A stretch of DNA of 64,000 nucleotides from Atherix ibis (Eukaryota > Arthropoda > Insecta > Diptera > Athericidae): contig OY282608.1 in NCBI GenBank assembly GCA_958298945.1, positions 62,596,951 through 62,660,950 on the forward strand, given 5' to 3'. Shown piece after piece: positions 42,165 to 57,400 of the stretch. Within the stretch, counting starts at the first letter, position 1. Each line of letters starts with the position of its first letter. Under the pieces are notes generated by a model that did no database searches, was not told where the DNA came from, and saw only the letters and a program-made list of their open reading frames with translations. Position numbers and translations under genes: made by a program.

Positions 42165-43599
42165 AACCAACAAACCAACAAGCCAACAAGCCAACAAACC
42201 AACAAACCAACAAACCAACAAGCCAACAAACCAACAAACCAACAAGCCAACAAACCAACAAACAAATAAACCAACAAACCAACAAACCAACAAACAAATA
42301 AACCAACAAACCAACAAACCAACAAACCAACAAACCACCAAACCAAAAAACCAACAAACCAACAAACCAACAAGCCAACAAGCCAACAAACCAACAAACC
42401 AACATGCCAACAAGCCAACAAACCAACAAACCAACAAACCAACAAGCCAACAAACCAACAAGCCAACAAACCAAGTAACCAAAAAGCCAACAAACTGACA
42501 AACCAACAAGCCAACAAGCCAACAAACCAACAAACCAAAAAAGCAACAAGCCAACAAGCCAACAAACCAACAAATCAACAAGCCAACAAACCAACAAACC
42601 AACAAGCCAACAAGCCAACAAACCAACAAACCAACAAACCAACAAGCCAACAAACCAACAAGCCAACAAGCCAACAAACCAACAAAACAAAAAACCAACA
42701 AGCCGACAAACCAACAAACCAACAAGCCAACAAACCAACAAACCAACAAACCAACAAACCAACAAGCCAACAAGCCAACAGACCAACAAACCAACAAGCC
42801 AACAAACCAACAAACCAACAAACCAACAAGCCAACAAACCAACAAGCCAACAAACCAACAAACCAAGTAACCAAAAAGCCAACAAACTAACAAACCAACA
42901 AGCCAACAAGCGAACAAACTAACAAACCAACAAAGCAACAAGGCAACAAGCCAACAAACCAACAAACCAACAAGCCAACAAGCTAACAAACCAACAAACC
43001 AACAAGCCAACAAGCCAACAAACCAACAAACCAACAAACCAACAAGCCAACAAACCAACAAACCAAAAAACCAACAAACTAAAAAACCAACAAGCCAACA
43101 AGCCAACAAACCAACAAGCCAAGAAACGAACAAACCAACAAACTAAGTAACCAACAAGCCAACAAACCAACAAACCAACAAGCCAACAAGCCAACAAACA
43201 AACAAACCAATAAGCCAACAAACCAATAAACCAACAAACCAAAAAACCAACAAACCAACAAACCAACAAGCCAACAAGCCAACAAACCAACAAACCAACA
43301 AACCAACAAGCCAACAAACCAACAAGCCAACAAACCAACAAACGAACAAACCAAGTTACCAAAAGGCCAACAAACTAACAAACCAACAATTTAACAAGCC
43401 AACAAACCAACAAACCAACAAAGCAACAAGCCAACAAGCCAACAAACCAACAAGCCAACCAACCAACAAACCAACAAACCAACAAACTAACAAACCAACA
43501 AACCAACAAACCAACAAACCAACAAGCCAACAAGCCAACAAACCAACAAACCAACAAACCAAAAAACCAAAAAACCAACAAACCAACAAACCAACAAAC

Positions 43600-45120
43600 C
43601 AACAAACCAACAAGCCAACAAGCCAACAAACCAACAAACTAACAAACCAACAAGCCAACAAATCAACAAACTAACAAGCCAACAAGCCAACAAACCAACA
43701 AACCAACAAACCAACAAACCAACAAACCAACAAACCAACAAGCCAACAAGCCAACAAACCAATAAGCCAACAAACCAACAAACAAACAAACCAATAAGCC
43801 AACAAACCAACAAACCAACAAACCAACAAGCCAACAAACCAACAAGCTAACAAACCAACAAACCAACAAACCAAGTAACCAAAAAGCCAACAAACGAACA
43901 AACCAAGAAGCCAACAAGCCAACAAACCAACAAACGAACAAACCAACAAGCCAACAAGCCAACAAACCAACAAACCAACAAACCAACAAACCAACAAACC
44001 AACAAACCAACAAGCCAACAAACCAACAAGCCAACAAACCAACAAACCAACAAACCAAGTAACCAACAAACCAACAAACCGACAAGCCAAAAAGCCAACA
44101 AACCAACAAACCAACAAACTAACAAGCCAACAAACAAACAAACCAACAAACAAACCAACAAACAAACAAACCAACAAAAAAACAAGCCAAAAAACCAACA
44201 AACCAACAAACCAACAAACCAACAAGCCAACAAACCAACAAACAAATAAACCAACAAACCAAAAAACCAACAAACCAACAAACCAACAAACCAAAAAACC
44301 AACAAACCAACAAGCCAACAAGCCAACAAACTAACAAACCAACAAACATACTAACCAACAAGCCAACAAGCCAACAAGCCAACAAACCAACAAACCAACA
44401 AGCCAACAAGCGAACAAACCAACAAACCAACAAACCAACAAGCCAACAAACCAACAAACCAACAAACCAACAAACCAACAAACCAACAAACCAACAAACC
44501 AACAAACCAACAAACCAACAAGCCAACAAGCCAACAAACCAACAAACCAACAAGCCAACAAACCAACCAACAAATAAATTAACAAACCAACAAACCAACA
44601 AACCAACAAACCAACAAACTAACAAACCAACAAGCAAACAAACCAACAAACCAACAAGCCAACAAACCAACAAACCAACAAACCAACAAGCCAACAAGCC
44701 AACAAACCAACAAACCAACAAGCCAACAAACCAACAAGCCAACAAGCCAACAAACCAACAAACCAACAAACCAACAAACCAACAAGCCAACAAACCAACA
44801 AGCCAACAAACCAACAAACCAACAAACCAAGTAACCAAAAAACCAACAAACCGACAAGCCAAAAAGCCAACAAACCAACAAACCAACAAACTAACAAACC
44901 AACAAACAAACAAACCAACAAACCAACAAACCAACAAAAAAACAAGCCAACAAACCAACAAACCAACAAACCAACAAACCAACAAGCCAACAAACCAACA
45001 AACAAATAAACCAACAAACCAAAAAACCAACAAACCAACAAACCAACAAACCAAAAAACCAACAAACCAACAAGCCAACAAGCCAACAAATCAACAAACT
45101 AACAAACCAACAAACATACT
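43600..45120. repeat. 768-bp internal tandem with CATACTAACC landmark
   Basis: The landmark catACTAACC occurs at 44,347 and 45,115, 768 bp (96 octamers) apart, with similar sequence before each: CTAACAAG or CTAACAAA, CAAACAAA runs, AAAACAAG, CAAATAAA. The second 9.8-kb copy has the same pair at 54,227 and 54,987, 760 bp apart. Confidence 0.8.
44143..44154. other. Register shift +4: CCAACAAACAAA
   Basis: A 12-base unit, an octamer plus one CAAA; phase 7 to 3. The homologous place in the second 9.8-kb copy (54,011-54,058) is all octamers, so the half-unit was gained or lost after the duplication. Confidence 0.93.
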
Positions 45121-48100
45121 AACCAACAAGCCAACAAGCCAACAAGCCAACAAACCAACAAATCAACAAGCCAACAAGCGAACAAACCAACAAACCAACA
45201 AACCAACAAGCCAACAAACCAACAAACCAACAAACCAACAAACCAACAAACCAACAAACCAACAAACCAACAAACTAACAAACCAACAAACCAAGTAACC
45301 AAAAAGCCAACAAACTGACAAACCAACAAGCCAACAAGCCAACAAACCAACAAACCAAAAAAGCAACAAGCCAACAAGCCAACAAACCAACAAATCAACA
45401 AGCCAACAAACCAACAAACCAACAAGCCAACAAGCCAACAAACCAACAAACCAACAAACCAACAAGCCAACAAACCAACAAACCAACAAGCCAACAAACC
45501 AACAAACCAACAAACCAACAAACCAACAAACCAACAAGCCAACAAACCAACAAACCAAGTAACCAAAAAGCCAACAAACTAACAAACCAACAAGCCAACA
45601 AGCCAACAAACCAACAAACCAAAAAAGCAACAAGCCAACAAGCCAACAAACCAACAAATCAACAAACCAACAAACCAACAAACCAACAAACCAACAAACC
45701 AACAAACCAACAAACTAAGTAACCAACAAGCAAACAAACCAACAAACCAACAAGCCAACAAGCCAACAAACCAACAAACTAACAAACCAACAAGCCAACA
45801 AATCAACAAACTAACAAGCCAACAAACCAACAAACCAACAAACCAACAAGCCAACAAACCAACAAGCCAACAAACCAACAAACCAACAAACCAAGTAAAC
45901 AAAAAGCCAACAAGCTAACAAACCAACAAGCCAACAAGCCAACAAACCAATAAACCAACAAAGCAACAAGCCAACAAGCCAACAAAACAACAAAACAACA
46001 AGCCAACAAACCAACAAACCAACAAGCCAACATGCCAACAAACCAAGAAGCCAACAAGCCAACAAACCAACAAGCCAACAAGCCAACAAACCAACAAGCC
46101 AACAAGCCTTCAAACCAACAAACCAACAAACCAACAAGCCAACAAACCAACAAACCAAAAAACCAACAAACCAACAAACTAACAAACCAATAAACCAAGT
46201 AACCAAAAAGCCAACAAACTAACAAACCAACAAGCCAACAAACCAAAAAACCAACAAGCCAACAAGCCAACAAACCAAAAAACCAACAAGCCAACAAACC
46301 AACAAACCAAAAAACCAACAAACCAACAAACCAACAAACCAACAAAACAACAAACCAACAAACCAACAAGCCAACAAGCCAACACACCAACAAACCAACA
46401 AACCAACAAGCCAACAAACAAACAAGCCAACAAACCAACAAACCAAGTAACCAAAAAGCCAACAAACTAACAAAACAACAAGCCAACAAGCCAACAAACC
46501 AACAAACCAACAAAGCAACAAGCCAAGAAGCCAACAAACAAACAAACCAACAAGCCAACAAACCCACAAACCAACAAGCCAACAAGCCAACAAACCAACA
46601 AAACAAAAAACCAACAAGCCGACAAACCAACAAACCAACAAGCCAACAAACCAACAAACCAACAAACCAACAAACCAACAAGCCAACAAGAAAACAGACC
46701 AACAAACCAACAAGCCAACAAACCAACAAACCAACAAACCAACAAGCCAACAAACCAACAAGCCAACAAACCAACAAACCAAGTAACCAAAAAGCCAACA
46801 AACTAACAAACCAACAAGCCAACAAGCGAACAAACTAACAAACCAACAAAGCAACAAGGCAACAAGCCAACAAACCAACAAACCAACAAGCCAACAAGCT
46901 AACAAACCAACAAACCAACAAGCCAACAAGCCAACAAACCAACAAACCAACAAACCAACAAGCCAACAAACCAACAAACCAAAAAACCAACAAACTAAAA
47001 AACCAACAAGCCAACAAGCCAACAAACCAACAAACCAACAAGCCAAGAAACGAACAAACCACCAAACTAAGTAACCAACAAGCCAACAAACCAACAAACC
47101 AACAAGCCAACAAGCCAACAAACAAACAAACCAATAAGCCAACAAACCAACAAACCAACAAACCAAAAAACCAACAAACCAACAAACCAACAAGCCAACA
47201 AGCCAACAAACCAACATACCAACAAACCAACAAGCCAACAAACCAACAAGCCAACAAACCAACAAACGAACAAACCAAGTAACCAAAAGGCCAACAAACT
47301 AACAAACCAACAAGTTAACAAGCCAACAAACCAACAAACCAACAAAGCAACAAGCCAACAAGCCAACAAACCAACAAACCAACAAGCCAACCAACCAACA
47401 AACCAACAAACCAACAAACTAACAAACCAACAAACCAACAAACCAACAAACCAACAAGCCAACAAGCCAACAAACCAACAAACCAACAAACCAAAAAACC
47501 AAAAAACCAACAAACCAACAAACCAACAAACCAACAAACCAACAAGCCAACAAGCCAACAAACCAACAAACTAACAAACCAACAAGCCAACAAATCAACA
47601 AACTAACAAGCCAACAAGCCAACAAACCAACAAACCAACAAACCAACAAACCAACAAACCAACAAACCAACAAACCAACAAGCCAACAAACCAACAAACC
47701 AACAAGCTAACAAGCCAACAAACCAATAAACCAACAATCCAACAAACCAACAAGCTAACAAACCAACAAACCAACAAACCAAGTAACCAAAAAGCCAACA
47801 AACGAACAAACCAAGAAGCCAACAAGCCAACAAACCAACAAACGAACAAACCAACAAGCCAACAAGCCAACAAGAAAACAGACCAACAAACCAACAAGCC
47901 AACAAACCAACAAACCAACAAACCAACAAGCCAACAAACCAACAAGCCAACAAACCAACAAACCAAGTAACCAAAAAGCCAACAAACTAACAAACCAACA
48001 AGCCAACAAGCGAACAAACTAACAAACCAACAAAGCAACAAGGCAACAAGCCAACAAACCAACAAACCAACAAGCCAACAAGCTAACAAACCAACAAACC

Positions 48101-48136
48101 AACAAGCCAACAAGCCAACAAACCAACAAACCAACA

Positions 48137-48435
48137 AAGCAACAAGCCAACAAGCCAACAAACCAACAAGCCAACAAACCAACAAACCAACAAACCAACA
48201 AGCCAACAAACCAACAAACAAATAAACCAACAAACCAACAAACCAACAAACAAATAAACCAACAAACCAACAAACCAACAAACCAACAAACCAACAAACC
48301 AAAAAACCAACAAACCAACAAACCAACAAGCCAACAAGCCAACAAACCAACAAACCAACATGCCAACAAGCCAACAAACCAACAAACCAACAAACCAACA
48401 AGCCAACAAACCAACAAGCCAACAAACCAAGTAAC
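48137..48435. repeat. Bridge segment at the 9.8-kb junction
   Basis: From about 48,105 the sequence switches from the 46.8-47.0-kb pattern to that of 36.46-37.19 kb (offset 11,652 bp). The switch lies in roughly 30 bp that both parents share (48,105-48,136), so it looks like a recombination junction. The segment ends where copy 2 of the 9.8-kb repeat starts, near 48,436. Confidence 0.75.
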
Positions 48436-51400
48436 CAAAAAGCCAACAAACTGACAAACCAACAAGCCAACAAGCCAACAAACCAACAAACCAAAAAAGC
48501 AACAAGCCAACAAGCCAACAAACCAACAAATCAACAAGCCAACAAACCAACAAACCAACAAGCCAACAAGCCAACAAACCAACAAACCAACAAACCAACA
48601 AGCCAACAAACCAACAAACCAACAAGCCAACAAACCAACAAACCAACAAACCAACAAACCAACAAACCAACAAGCCAACAAACCAACAAACCAAGTAACC
48701 AAAAAGCCAACAAACTAACAAACCAACAAGCCAACAAGCCAACAAACCAACAAACCAAAAAAGCAACAAGCCAACAAGCCAACAAACCAACAAATCAACA
48801 AACCAACAAACCAACAAACCAACAAACCAACAAACCAACAAACTAAGTAACCAACAAGCAAACAAACCAACAAACCAACAAGCCAACAAGCCAACAAACC
48901 AACAAACCAACAAGCCAACAAACCAACAAATCGACAAACCAAAAAACCAACAAACCAACAAACCAACAAACCAACAAACCAACAAGCCAACAAGCCAACA
49001 AACCAACAAACCAACAAACCAACAAGCCAACAAACCAACAAGCCAACAAACCAACAAACCAACAAACCAAGTAACCAACAAACCAACAAACCAACAAACT
49101 AAGTAACCAACAAGCAAACAAACCAACAAACCAACAAGCCAACAAACCAACAAGCCAACAAACCAACAAACCAACAAACCAACAAACCAACAAACCAACA
49201 AACCAACAAACTAAGTAACCAACAAGCAAACAAACCAACAAACCAACAAGCCAACAAGCCAACAAACCAACAAACCAACAAGCCAACAAACCAACAAATC
49301 AACAAACCAAAAAACCAACAAACCAACAAACCAACAAGCCAACAAACCAACAAACCAACAAACCAACAAGCCAACAAACCAACAAGCCAACAAACCAAGT
49401 AACCAAAAAGCCAACAAACTGACAAACCAACAAGCCAACAAGCCAACAAACCAACAAACCAAAAAAGCAACAAGCCAACAAACCAACAAACCAACAAATC
49501 AACAAGCCAACAAACCAACAAACCAACAAGCCAACAAGCCAACAAACCAACAAACCAAAAAACCAACAAGCCAACAAACCAACAAACCAACAAGCCAACA
49601 AACCAACAAACCAACAAACCAACAAACCAACAAGCCAACAAACCAACAAGCCAACAAACCAAGTAACCAAAAAGCCAACAAACTAACAAACCAACAAGCC
49701 AACAAACCAACAAACCAACAAACCAAAAAAGCAACAAGCCAACAAGCCAACAAACCAACAAATCAACAAACCAACAAACCGACAAACCAACAAACCAACA
49801 AACCAACAAACTAAGTAACCAACAAGCAAACAAACCAACAAACCAACAAGCCAACAAGCCAACAAACCAACAAACCAACAAACCAACAAACCAACAAATC
49901 AACAAACCAAAAAACCAACAAACCAACAAACCAACAAACCAACAAACCAACAAGCCAACAAGCCAACAAACCAACAAACCAACATACCAACAAGCCAACA
50001 AACCAACAAGCCAACAAACCAACAAACCAACAAACCAAGTAACCAAAAAGCCAACAAACTAACAAACCAACAAGCCAACAAGCCAACAAACCAACAAACC
50101 AACAAAGCAACAAGCCAACAAGCCAACAAACCAACAAGCCACCAAACCAACAAACCAATAAGCCAACTAACAAACAAACCAACAAGCCAACAAGCCAACA
50201 AACCAACAAACCAACAAACCAACAAGCCAACAAACCAACAAGCCAACAAATCAACAAACCAACAAACCAACAAACCAACAAACAAATAAACCAACAAACC
50301 AACAAACCAACAAACCAACAAACTAACAAACCAACAAGCCAACAAACCCACAAACCAACAAGCCAACAAACCAACAAACCAACAAACCAACAAACCAACA
50401 AGCCAACAAGCCAACAAACCAACAAACGAACAAGCCAACAAACCAAAAAACCAACAAACCAACAAGCCAACAAGCCAACAAACCAACAAACTAACAAACC
50501 AACAAGCCTACAAACCAACAAACCAACAAACCAACAAGCCAACAAGCCAACAAACCAACGAACCAACAAGCCAACAAACCAACAAACCACCAAACCAACA
50601 AGCCAACAAACCAACAAGCCAACAAACCAACAAACAAATAAACCAACAAACCAACAAACCAACAAACCAACAAACCAACAAACCAACAAACCAACAAACC
50701 AAAAAACCAACAAACCAACAAGCCAACAAACCAACAAACCAACAAACCAACAAACCAACAAGCCAACAAACCAACAAGCCAACAAACCAAGTAACCAAAA
50801 AGCCAACAAACTAACAAACCAACAAGCCAACAAGCCAACAAACCAACAAACCAACAAAGCAACAAGCCAACAAGCCAACAAACCAACAAGCCAACAAACC
50901 AACAAACCAACAAACCAACAAGCCAACAAACCAACAAACAAATAAACCAACAAACCAACAAACCAACAAACAAATAAACCAACAAACCAACAAACCAACA
51001 AACCAACAAACCAAAAAACCAACAAACCAACAAACCAACAAGCCAACAAGCCAACAAACCAACAAACCAACATGCCAACAAGCCAACAAACCAACAAACC
51101 AACAAACCAACAAGCCAACAAACCAACAAGCCAACAAACCAAGTAACCAAAAAGCCAACAAACTGACAAACCAACAAGCCAACAAGCCAACAAACCAACA
51201 AACCAAAAAAGCAACAAGCCAACAAGCCAACAAACCAACAAATCAACAAGCCAACAAACCAACAAACCAACAAGCCAACAAGCCAACAAACCAACAAACC
51301 AACAAACCAACAAGCCAACAAACCAACAAACCAACAAGCCAACAAACCAACAAACCAACAAACCAACAAACCAACAAACCAACAAGCCAACAAACCAACA

Positions 51401-54400
51401 AACCAAGTAACCAAAAAGCCAACAAACTAACAAACCAACAAGCCAACAAGCCAACAAACCAACAAACCAAAAAAGCAACAAGCCAACAAGCCAACAAACC
51501 AACAAATCAACAAACCAACAAACCAACAAACCAACAAACCAACAAACCAACAAACTAAGTAACCAACAAGCAAACAAACCAACAAACCAACAAGCCAACA
51601 AGCCAACAAACCAACAAACCAACAAGCCAACAAACCAACAAATCGACAAACCAAAAAACCAACAAACCAACAAACCAACAAACCAACAAACCAACAAGCC
51701 AACAAGCCAACAAACCAACAAACCAACAAACCAACAAGCCAACAAACCAACAAGCCAACAAACCAACAAACCAACAAACCAAGTAACCAACAAACCAACA
51801 AACCAACAAACTAAGTAACCAACAAGCAAACAAACCAACAAACCAACAAGCCAACAAACCAACAAGCCAACAAACCAACAAACCAACAAACCAACAAACC
51901 AACAAACCAACAAACCAACAAACTAAGTAACCAACAAGCAAACAAACCAACAAACCAACAAGCCAACAAGCCAACAAACCAACAAACCAACAAGCCAACA
52001 AACCAACAAATCAACAAACCAAAAAACCAACAAACCAACAAACCAACAAACCAACAAACCAACAAGCCAACAAGCCAACAAACCAACAAACCAACAAACC
52101 AACAAGCCAACAAACCAACAAACCAACAAGCCAACAAACCAACAAACAAATAAACCAACAAACCAACAAACCAACAAACAAATAAACCAACAAACCAACA
52201 AACCAACAAACCAACAAACCACCAAACCAAAAAACCAACAAACCAACAAACCAACAAGCCAACAAGCCAACAAACCAACAAACCAACATGCCAACAAGCC
52301 AACAAACCAACAAACCAACAAACCAACAAGCCAACAAACCAACAAGCCAACAAACCAAGTAACCAAAAAGCCAACAAACTGACAAACCAACAAGCCAACA
52401 AGCCAACAAACCAACAAACCAAAAAAGCAACAAGCCAACAAGCCAACAAACCAACAAATCAACAAGCCAACAAACCAACAAACCAACAAGCCAACAAGCC
52501 AACAAACCAACAAACCAACAAACCAACAAGCCAACAAACCAACAAGCCAACAAGCCAACAAACCAACAAAACAAAAAACCAACAAGCCGACAAACCAACA
52601 AACCAACAAGCCAACAAACCAACAAACCAACAAACCAACAAACCAACAAGCCAACAAGCCAACAGACCAACAAACCAACAAGCCAACAAACCAACAAACC
52701 AACAAACCAACAAGCCAACAAACCAACAAGCCAACAAACCAACAAACCAAGTAACCAAAAAGCCAACAAACTAACAAACCAACAAGCCAACAAGCGAACA
52801 AACTAACAAACCAACAAAGCAACAAGGCAACAAGCCAACAAACCAACAAACCCACAAGCCAACAAGCTAACAAACCAACAAACCAACAAGCCAACAAGCC
52901 AACAAACCAACAAACCAACAAACCAACAAGCCAACAAACCAACAAACCAAAAAACCAACAAACTAAAAAACCAACAAGCCAACAAGCCAACAAACCAACA
53001 AGCCAAGAAACGAACAAACCAACAAACTAAGTAACCAACAAGCCAACAAACCAACAAACCAACAAGCCAACAAGCCAACAAACAAACAAACCAATAAGCC
53101 AACAAACCAACAAACCAACAAACCAAAAAACCAACAAACCAACAAACCAACAAGCCAACAAGCCAACAAACCAACAAACCAACAAACCAACAAGCCAACA
53201 AACCAACAAGCCAACAAACCAACAAACGAACAAACCAAGTTACCAAAAGGCCAACAAACTAACAAACCAACAATTTAACAAGCCAACAAACCAACAAACC
53301 AACAAAGCAACAAGCCAACAAGCCAACAAACCAACAAGCCAACCAACCAACAAACCAACAAACCAACAAACTAACAAACCAACAAACCAACAAACCAACA
53401 AACCAACAAGCCAACAAGCCAACAAACCAACAAACCAACAAACCAAAAAACCAAAAAACCAACAAACCAACAAACCAACAAACCAACAAACCAACAAGCC
53501 AACAAGCCAACAAACCAACAAACTAACAAACCAACAAGCCAACAAATCAACAAACTAACAAGCCAACAAGCCAACAAACCAACAAACCAACAAACCAACA
53601 AACCAACAAACCAACAAACCAACAAGCCAACAAGCCAACAAACCAATAAGCCAACAAACCAACAAACAAACAAACCAATAAGCCAACAAACCAACAAACC
53701 AACAAACCAACAAGCCAACAAACCAACAAGCTAACAAACCAACAAACCAACAAACCAAGTAACCAAAAAGCCAACAAACGAACAAACCAAGAAGCCAACA
53801 AGCCAACAAACCAACAAACGAACAAACCAACAAGCCAACAAGCCAACAAACCAACAAACCAACAAACCAACAAACCAACAAACCAACAAACCAACAAGCC
53901 AACAAACCAACAAGCCAACAAACCAACAAACCAACAAACCAAGTAACCAACAAACCAACAAACCGACAAGCCAAAAAGCCAACAAACCAACAAACCAACA
54001 AACTAACAAGCCAACAAACAAACAAACCAACAAACAAACAAACAAACAAAAAAACAAGCCAAAAAACCAACAAACCAACAAACCAACAAACCAACAAGCC
54101 AACAAACCAACAAACAAATAAACCAACAAACCAAAAAACCAACAAACCAACAAACCAACAAACCAAAAAACCAACAAACCAACAAGCCAACAAGCCAACA
54201 AATCAACAAACTAACAAACCAACAAACATACTAACCAACAAGCCAACAAGCCAACAAGCCAACAAACCAACAAACCAACAAGCCAACAAGCGAACAAACC
54301 AACAAACCAACAAACCAACAAGCCAACAAACCAACAAACCAACAAACCAACAAACCAACAAACCAACAAACCAACAAACCAACAAACCAACAAGCCAACA

Positions 54401-57400
54401 AGCCAACAAACCAACAAACCAACAAGCCAACAAACCAACCAACAAATAAATTAACAAACCAACAAACCAACAAACCAACAAACCAACAAACTAACAAACC
54501 AACAAGCAAACAAACCAACAAACCAACAAGCCAACAAACCAACAAACCAACAAACCAACAAGCCAACAAGCCAACAAACCAACAAACCAACAAGCCAACA
54601 AACCAACAAGCCAACAAGCCAACAAACCAACAAACCAACAAACCAACAAACCAACAAGCCAACAAACCAACAAGCCAACAAACCAACAAACCAACAAACC
54701 AAGTAACCAAAAAACCAACAAACCGACAAGCCAAAAAGCCAACAAACCAACAAACCAACAAACTAACAAACCAACAAACAAACAAACCAACAAACCAACA
54801 AACCAACAAAAAAACAAGCCAACAAACCAACAAACCAACAAACCAACAAACCAACAAGCCAACAAACCAACAAACAAATAAACCAACAAACCAAAAAACC
54901 AACAAACCAACAAACCAACAAACCAAAAAACCAACAAACCAACAAGCCAACAAGCCAACAAATCAACAAACTAACAAACCAACAAACATACTAACCAACA
55001 AGCCAACAAGCCAACAAGCCAACAAACCAACAAATCAACAAGCCAACAAGCGAACAAACCAACAAACCAACAAACCAACAAGCCAACAAACCAACAAACC
55101 AACAAACCAACAAACCAACAAACCAACAAACCAACAAACCAACAAACTAACAAACCAACAAACCAAGTAACCAAAAAGCCAACAAACTGACAAACCAACA
55201 AGCCAACAAGCCAACAAACCAACAAACCAAAAAAGCAACAAGCCAACAAGCCAACAAACCAACAAATCAACAAGCCAACAAACCAACAAACCAACAAGCC
55301 AACAAGCCAACAAACCAACAAACCAACAAACCAACAAGCCAACAAACCAACAAACCAACAAGCCAACAAACCAACAAACCAACAAACCAACAAACCAACA
55401 AACCAACAAGCCAACAAACCAACAAACCAAGTAACCAAAAAGCCAACAAACTAACAAACCAACAAGCCAACAAGCCAACAAACCAACAAACCAAAAAAGC
55501 AACAAGCCAACAAGCCAACAAACCAACAAATCAACAAACCAACAAACCAACAAACCAACAAACCAACAAACCAACAAACCAACAAACTAAGTAACCAACA
55601 AGCAAACAAACCAACAAACCAACAAGCCAACAAGCCAACAAACCAACAAACTAACAAACCAACAAGCCAACAAATCAACAAACTAACAAGCCAACAAACC
55701 AACAAACCAACAAACCAACAAGCCAACAAACCAACAAGCCAACAAACCAATAAACCAACAAACCAAGTAAACAAAAAGCCAACAAGCTAACAAACCAACA
55801 AGCCAACAAGCCAACAAACCAATAAACCAACAAAGCAACAAGCCAACAAGCCAACAAAACAACAAAACAACAAGCCAACAAACCAACAAACCAACAAGCC
55901 AACATGCCAACAAACCAAGAAGCCAACAAGCCAACAAACCAACAAGCCAACAAGCCAACAAACCAACAAGCCAACAAGCCTTCAAACCAACAAACCAACA
56001 AACCAACAAGCCAACAAACCAACAAACCAAAAAACCAACAAACCAACAAACTAACAAACCAATAAACCAAGTAACCAAAAAGCCAACAAACTAACAAACC
56101 AACAAGCCAACAAACCAAAAAACCAACAAGCCAACAAGCCAACAAACCAAAAAACCAACAAGCCAACAAACCAACAAACCAAAAAACCAACAAACCAACA
56201 AACCAACAAACCAACAAAACAACAAACCAACAAACCAACAAGCCAACAAGCCAACACACCAACAAACCAACAAACCAACAAGCCAACAAACAAACAAGCC
56301 AACAAACCAACAAACCAAGTAACCAAAAAGCCAACAAACTAACAAAACAACAAGCCAACAAGCCAACAAACCAACAAACCAACAAAGCAACAAGCCAAGA
56401 AGCCAACAAACAAACAAACCAACAAGCCAACAAACCCACAAACCAACAAGCCAACAAGCCAACAAACCAACAAAACAAAAAACCAACAAGCCGACAAACC
56501 AACAAACCAACAAGCCAACAAACCAACAAACCAACAAACCAACAAACCAACAAGCCAACAAGAAAACAGACCAACAAACCAACAAGCCAACAAACCAACA
56601 AACCAACAAACCAACAAGCCAACAAACCAACAAGCCAACAAACCAACAAACCAAGTAACCAAAAAGCCAACAAACTAACAAACCAACAAGCCAACAAGCG
56701 AACAAACTAACAAACCAACAAAGCAACAAGGCAACAAGCCAACAAACCAACAAACCAACAAGCCAACAAGCTAACAAACCAACAAACCAACAAGCCAACA
56801 AGCCAACAAACCAACAAACCAACAAACCAACAAGCCAACAAACCAACAAACCAAAAAACCAACAAAGTAAAAAACCAACAAGCCAACAAGCCAACAAACC
56901 AACAAACCAACAAGCCAAGAAACGAACAAACCAACAAACTAAGTAACCAACAAGCCAACAAACCAACAAACCAACAAGCCAACAAGCCAACAAACAAACA
57001 AACCAATAAGCCAACAAACCAACAAACCAACAAACCAAAAAACCAACAAACCAACAAACCAACAAGCCAACAAGCCAACAAACCAACATACCAACAAACC
57101 AACAAGCCAACAAACCAACAAGCCAACAAACCAACAAACGAACAAACCAAGTAACCAAAAGGCCAACAAACTAACAAACCAACAAGTTAACAAGCCAACA
57201 AACCAACAAACCAACAAAGCAACAAGCCAACAAGCCAACAAACCAACAAACCAACAAGCCAACCAACCAACAAACCAACAAACCAACAAACTAACAAACC
57301 AACAAACCAACAAACCAACAAACCAACAAGCCAACAAGCCAACAAACCAACAAACCAACAAACCAAAAAACCAAAAAACCAACAAACCAACAAACCAACA

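Larger units (their letters stand above)
38640..48136. repeat. 9.8-kb tandem duplication, copy 1
   Basis: The longest repeat found. It recurs at 48,436-58,049. The offset is 9,796 bp up to about 39.05 kb, 9,892 bp from 39.08 kb, 9,884 bp near 42-44 kb, 9,872 bp after 44.2 kb and 9,912 bp at the right end. Copy 1 lacks 12 octamers near 39.07 kb and has a 12-bp extra stretch at 44.13-44.18 kb. Within it are the second copies of the 1,768- and 4,480-bp repeats, the GTTACC unit near 43,355 and CATACTAACC at 44,347 and 45,115. Confidence 0.9.

Noticed and set aside
43383..43398. CCAACAAT-TTAACAAG as a possible promoter-like AT-rich site (also 53,267-53,282)
   Set aside because: Only three adjacent T among octamers; it is present twice because of the 9.8-kb duplication and nothing beside it suggests transcription.
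49811..51913. Minus-strand open frame of 700 codons, Trp/Cys/Leu/Val-rich, like a membrane protein
   Set aside because: It is the octamer read as FVGLLVCW over and over, starts from TTG just after a variant unit that makes a stop, and equally long frames overlap it in the other phases. There is no change of codon pattern, no domain and no ribosome site.
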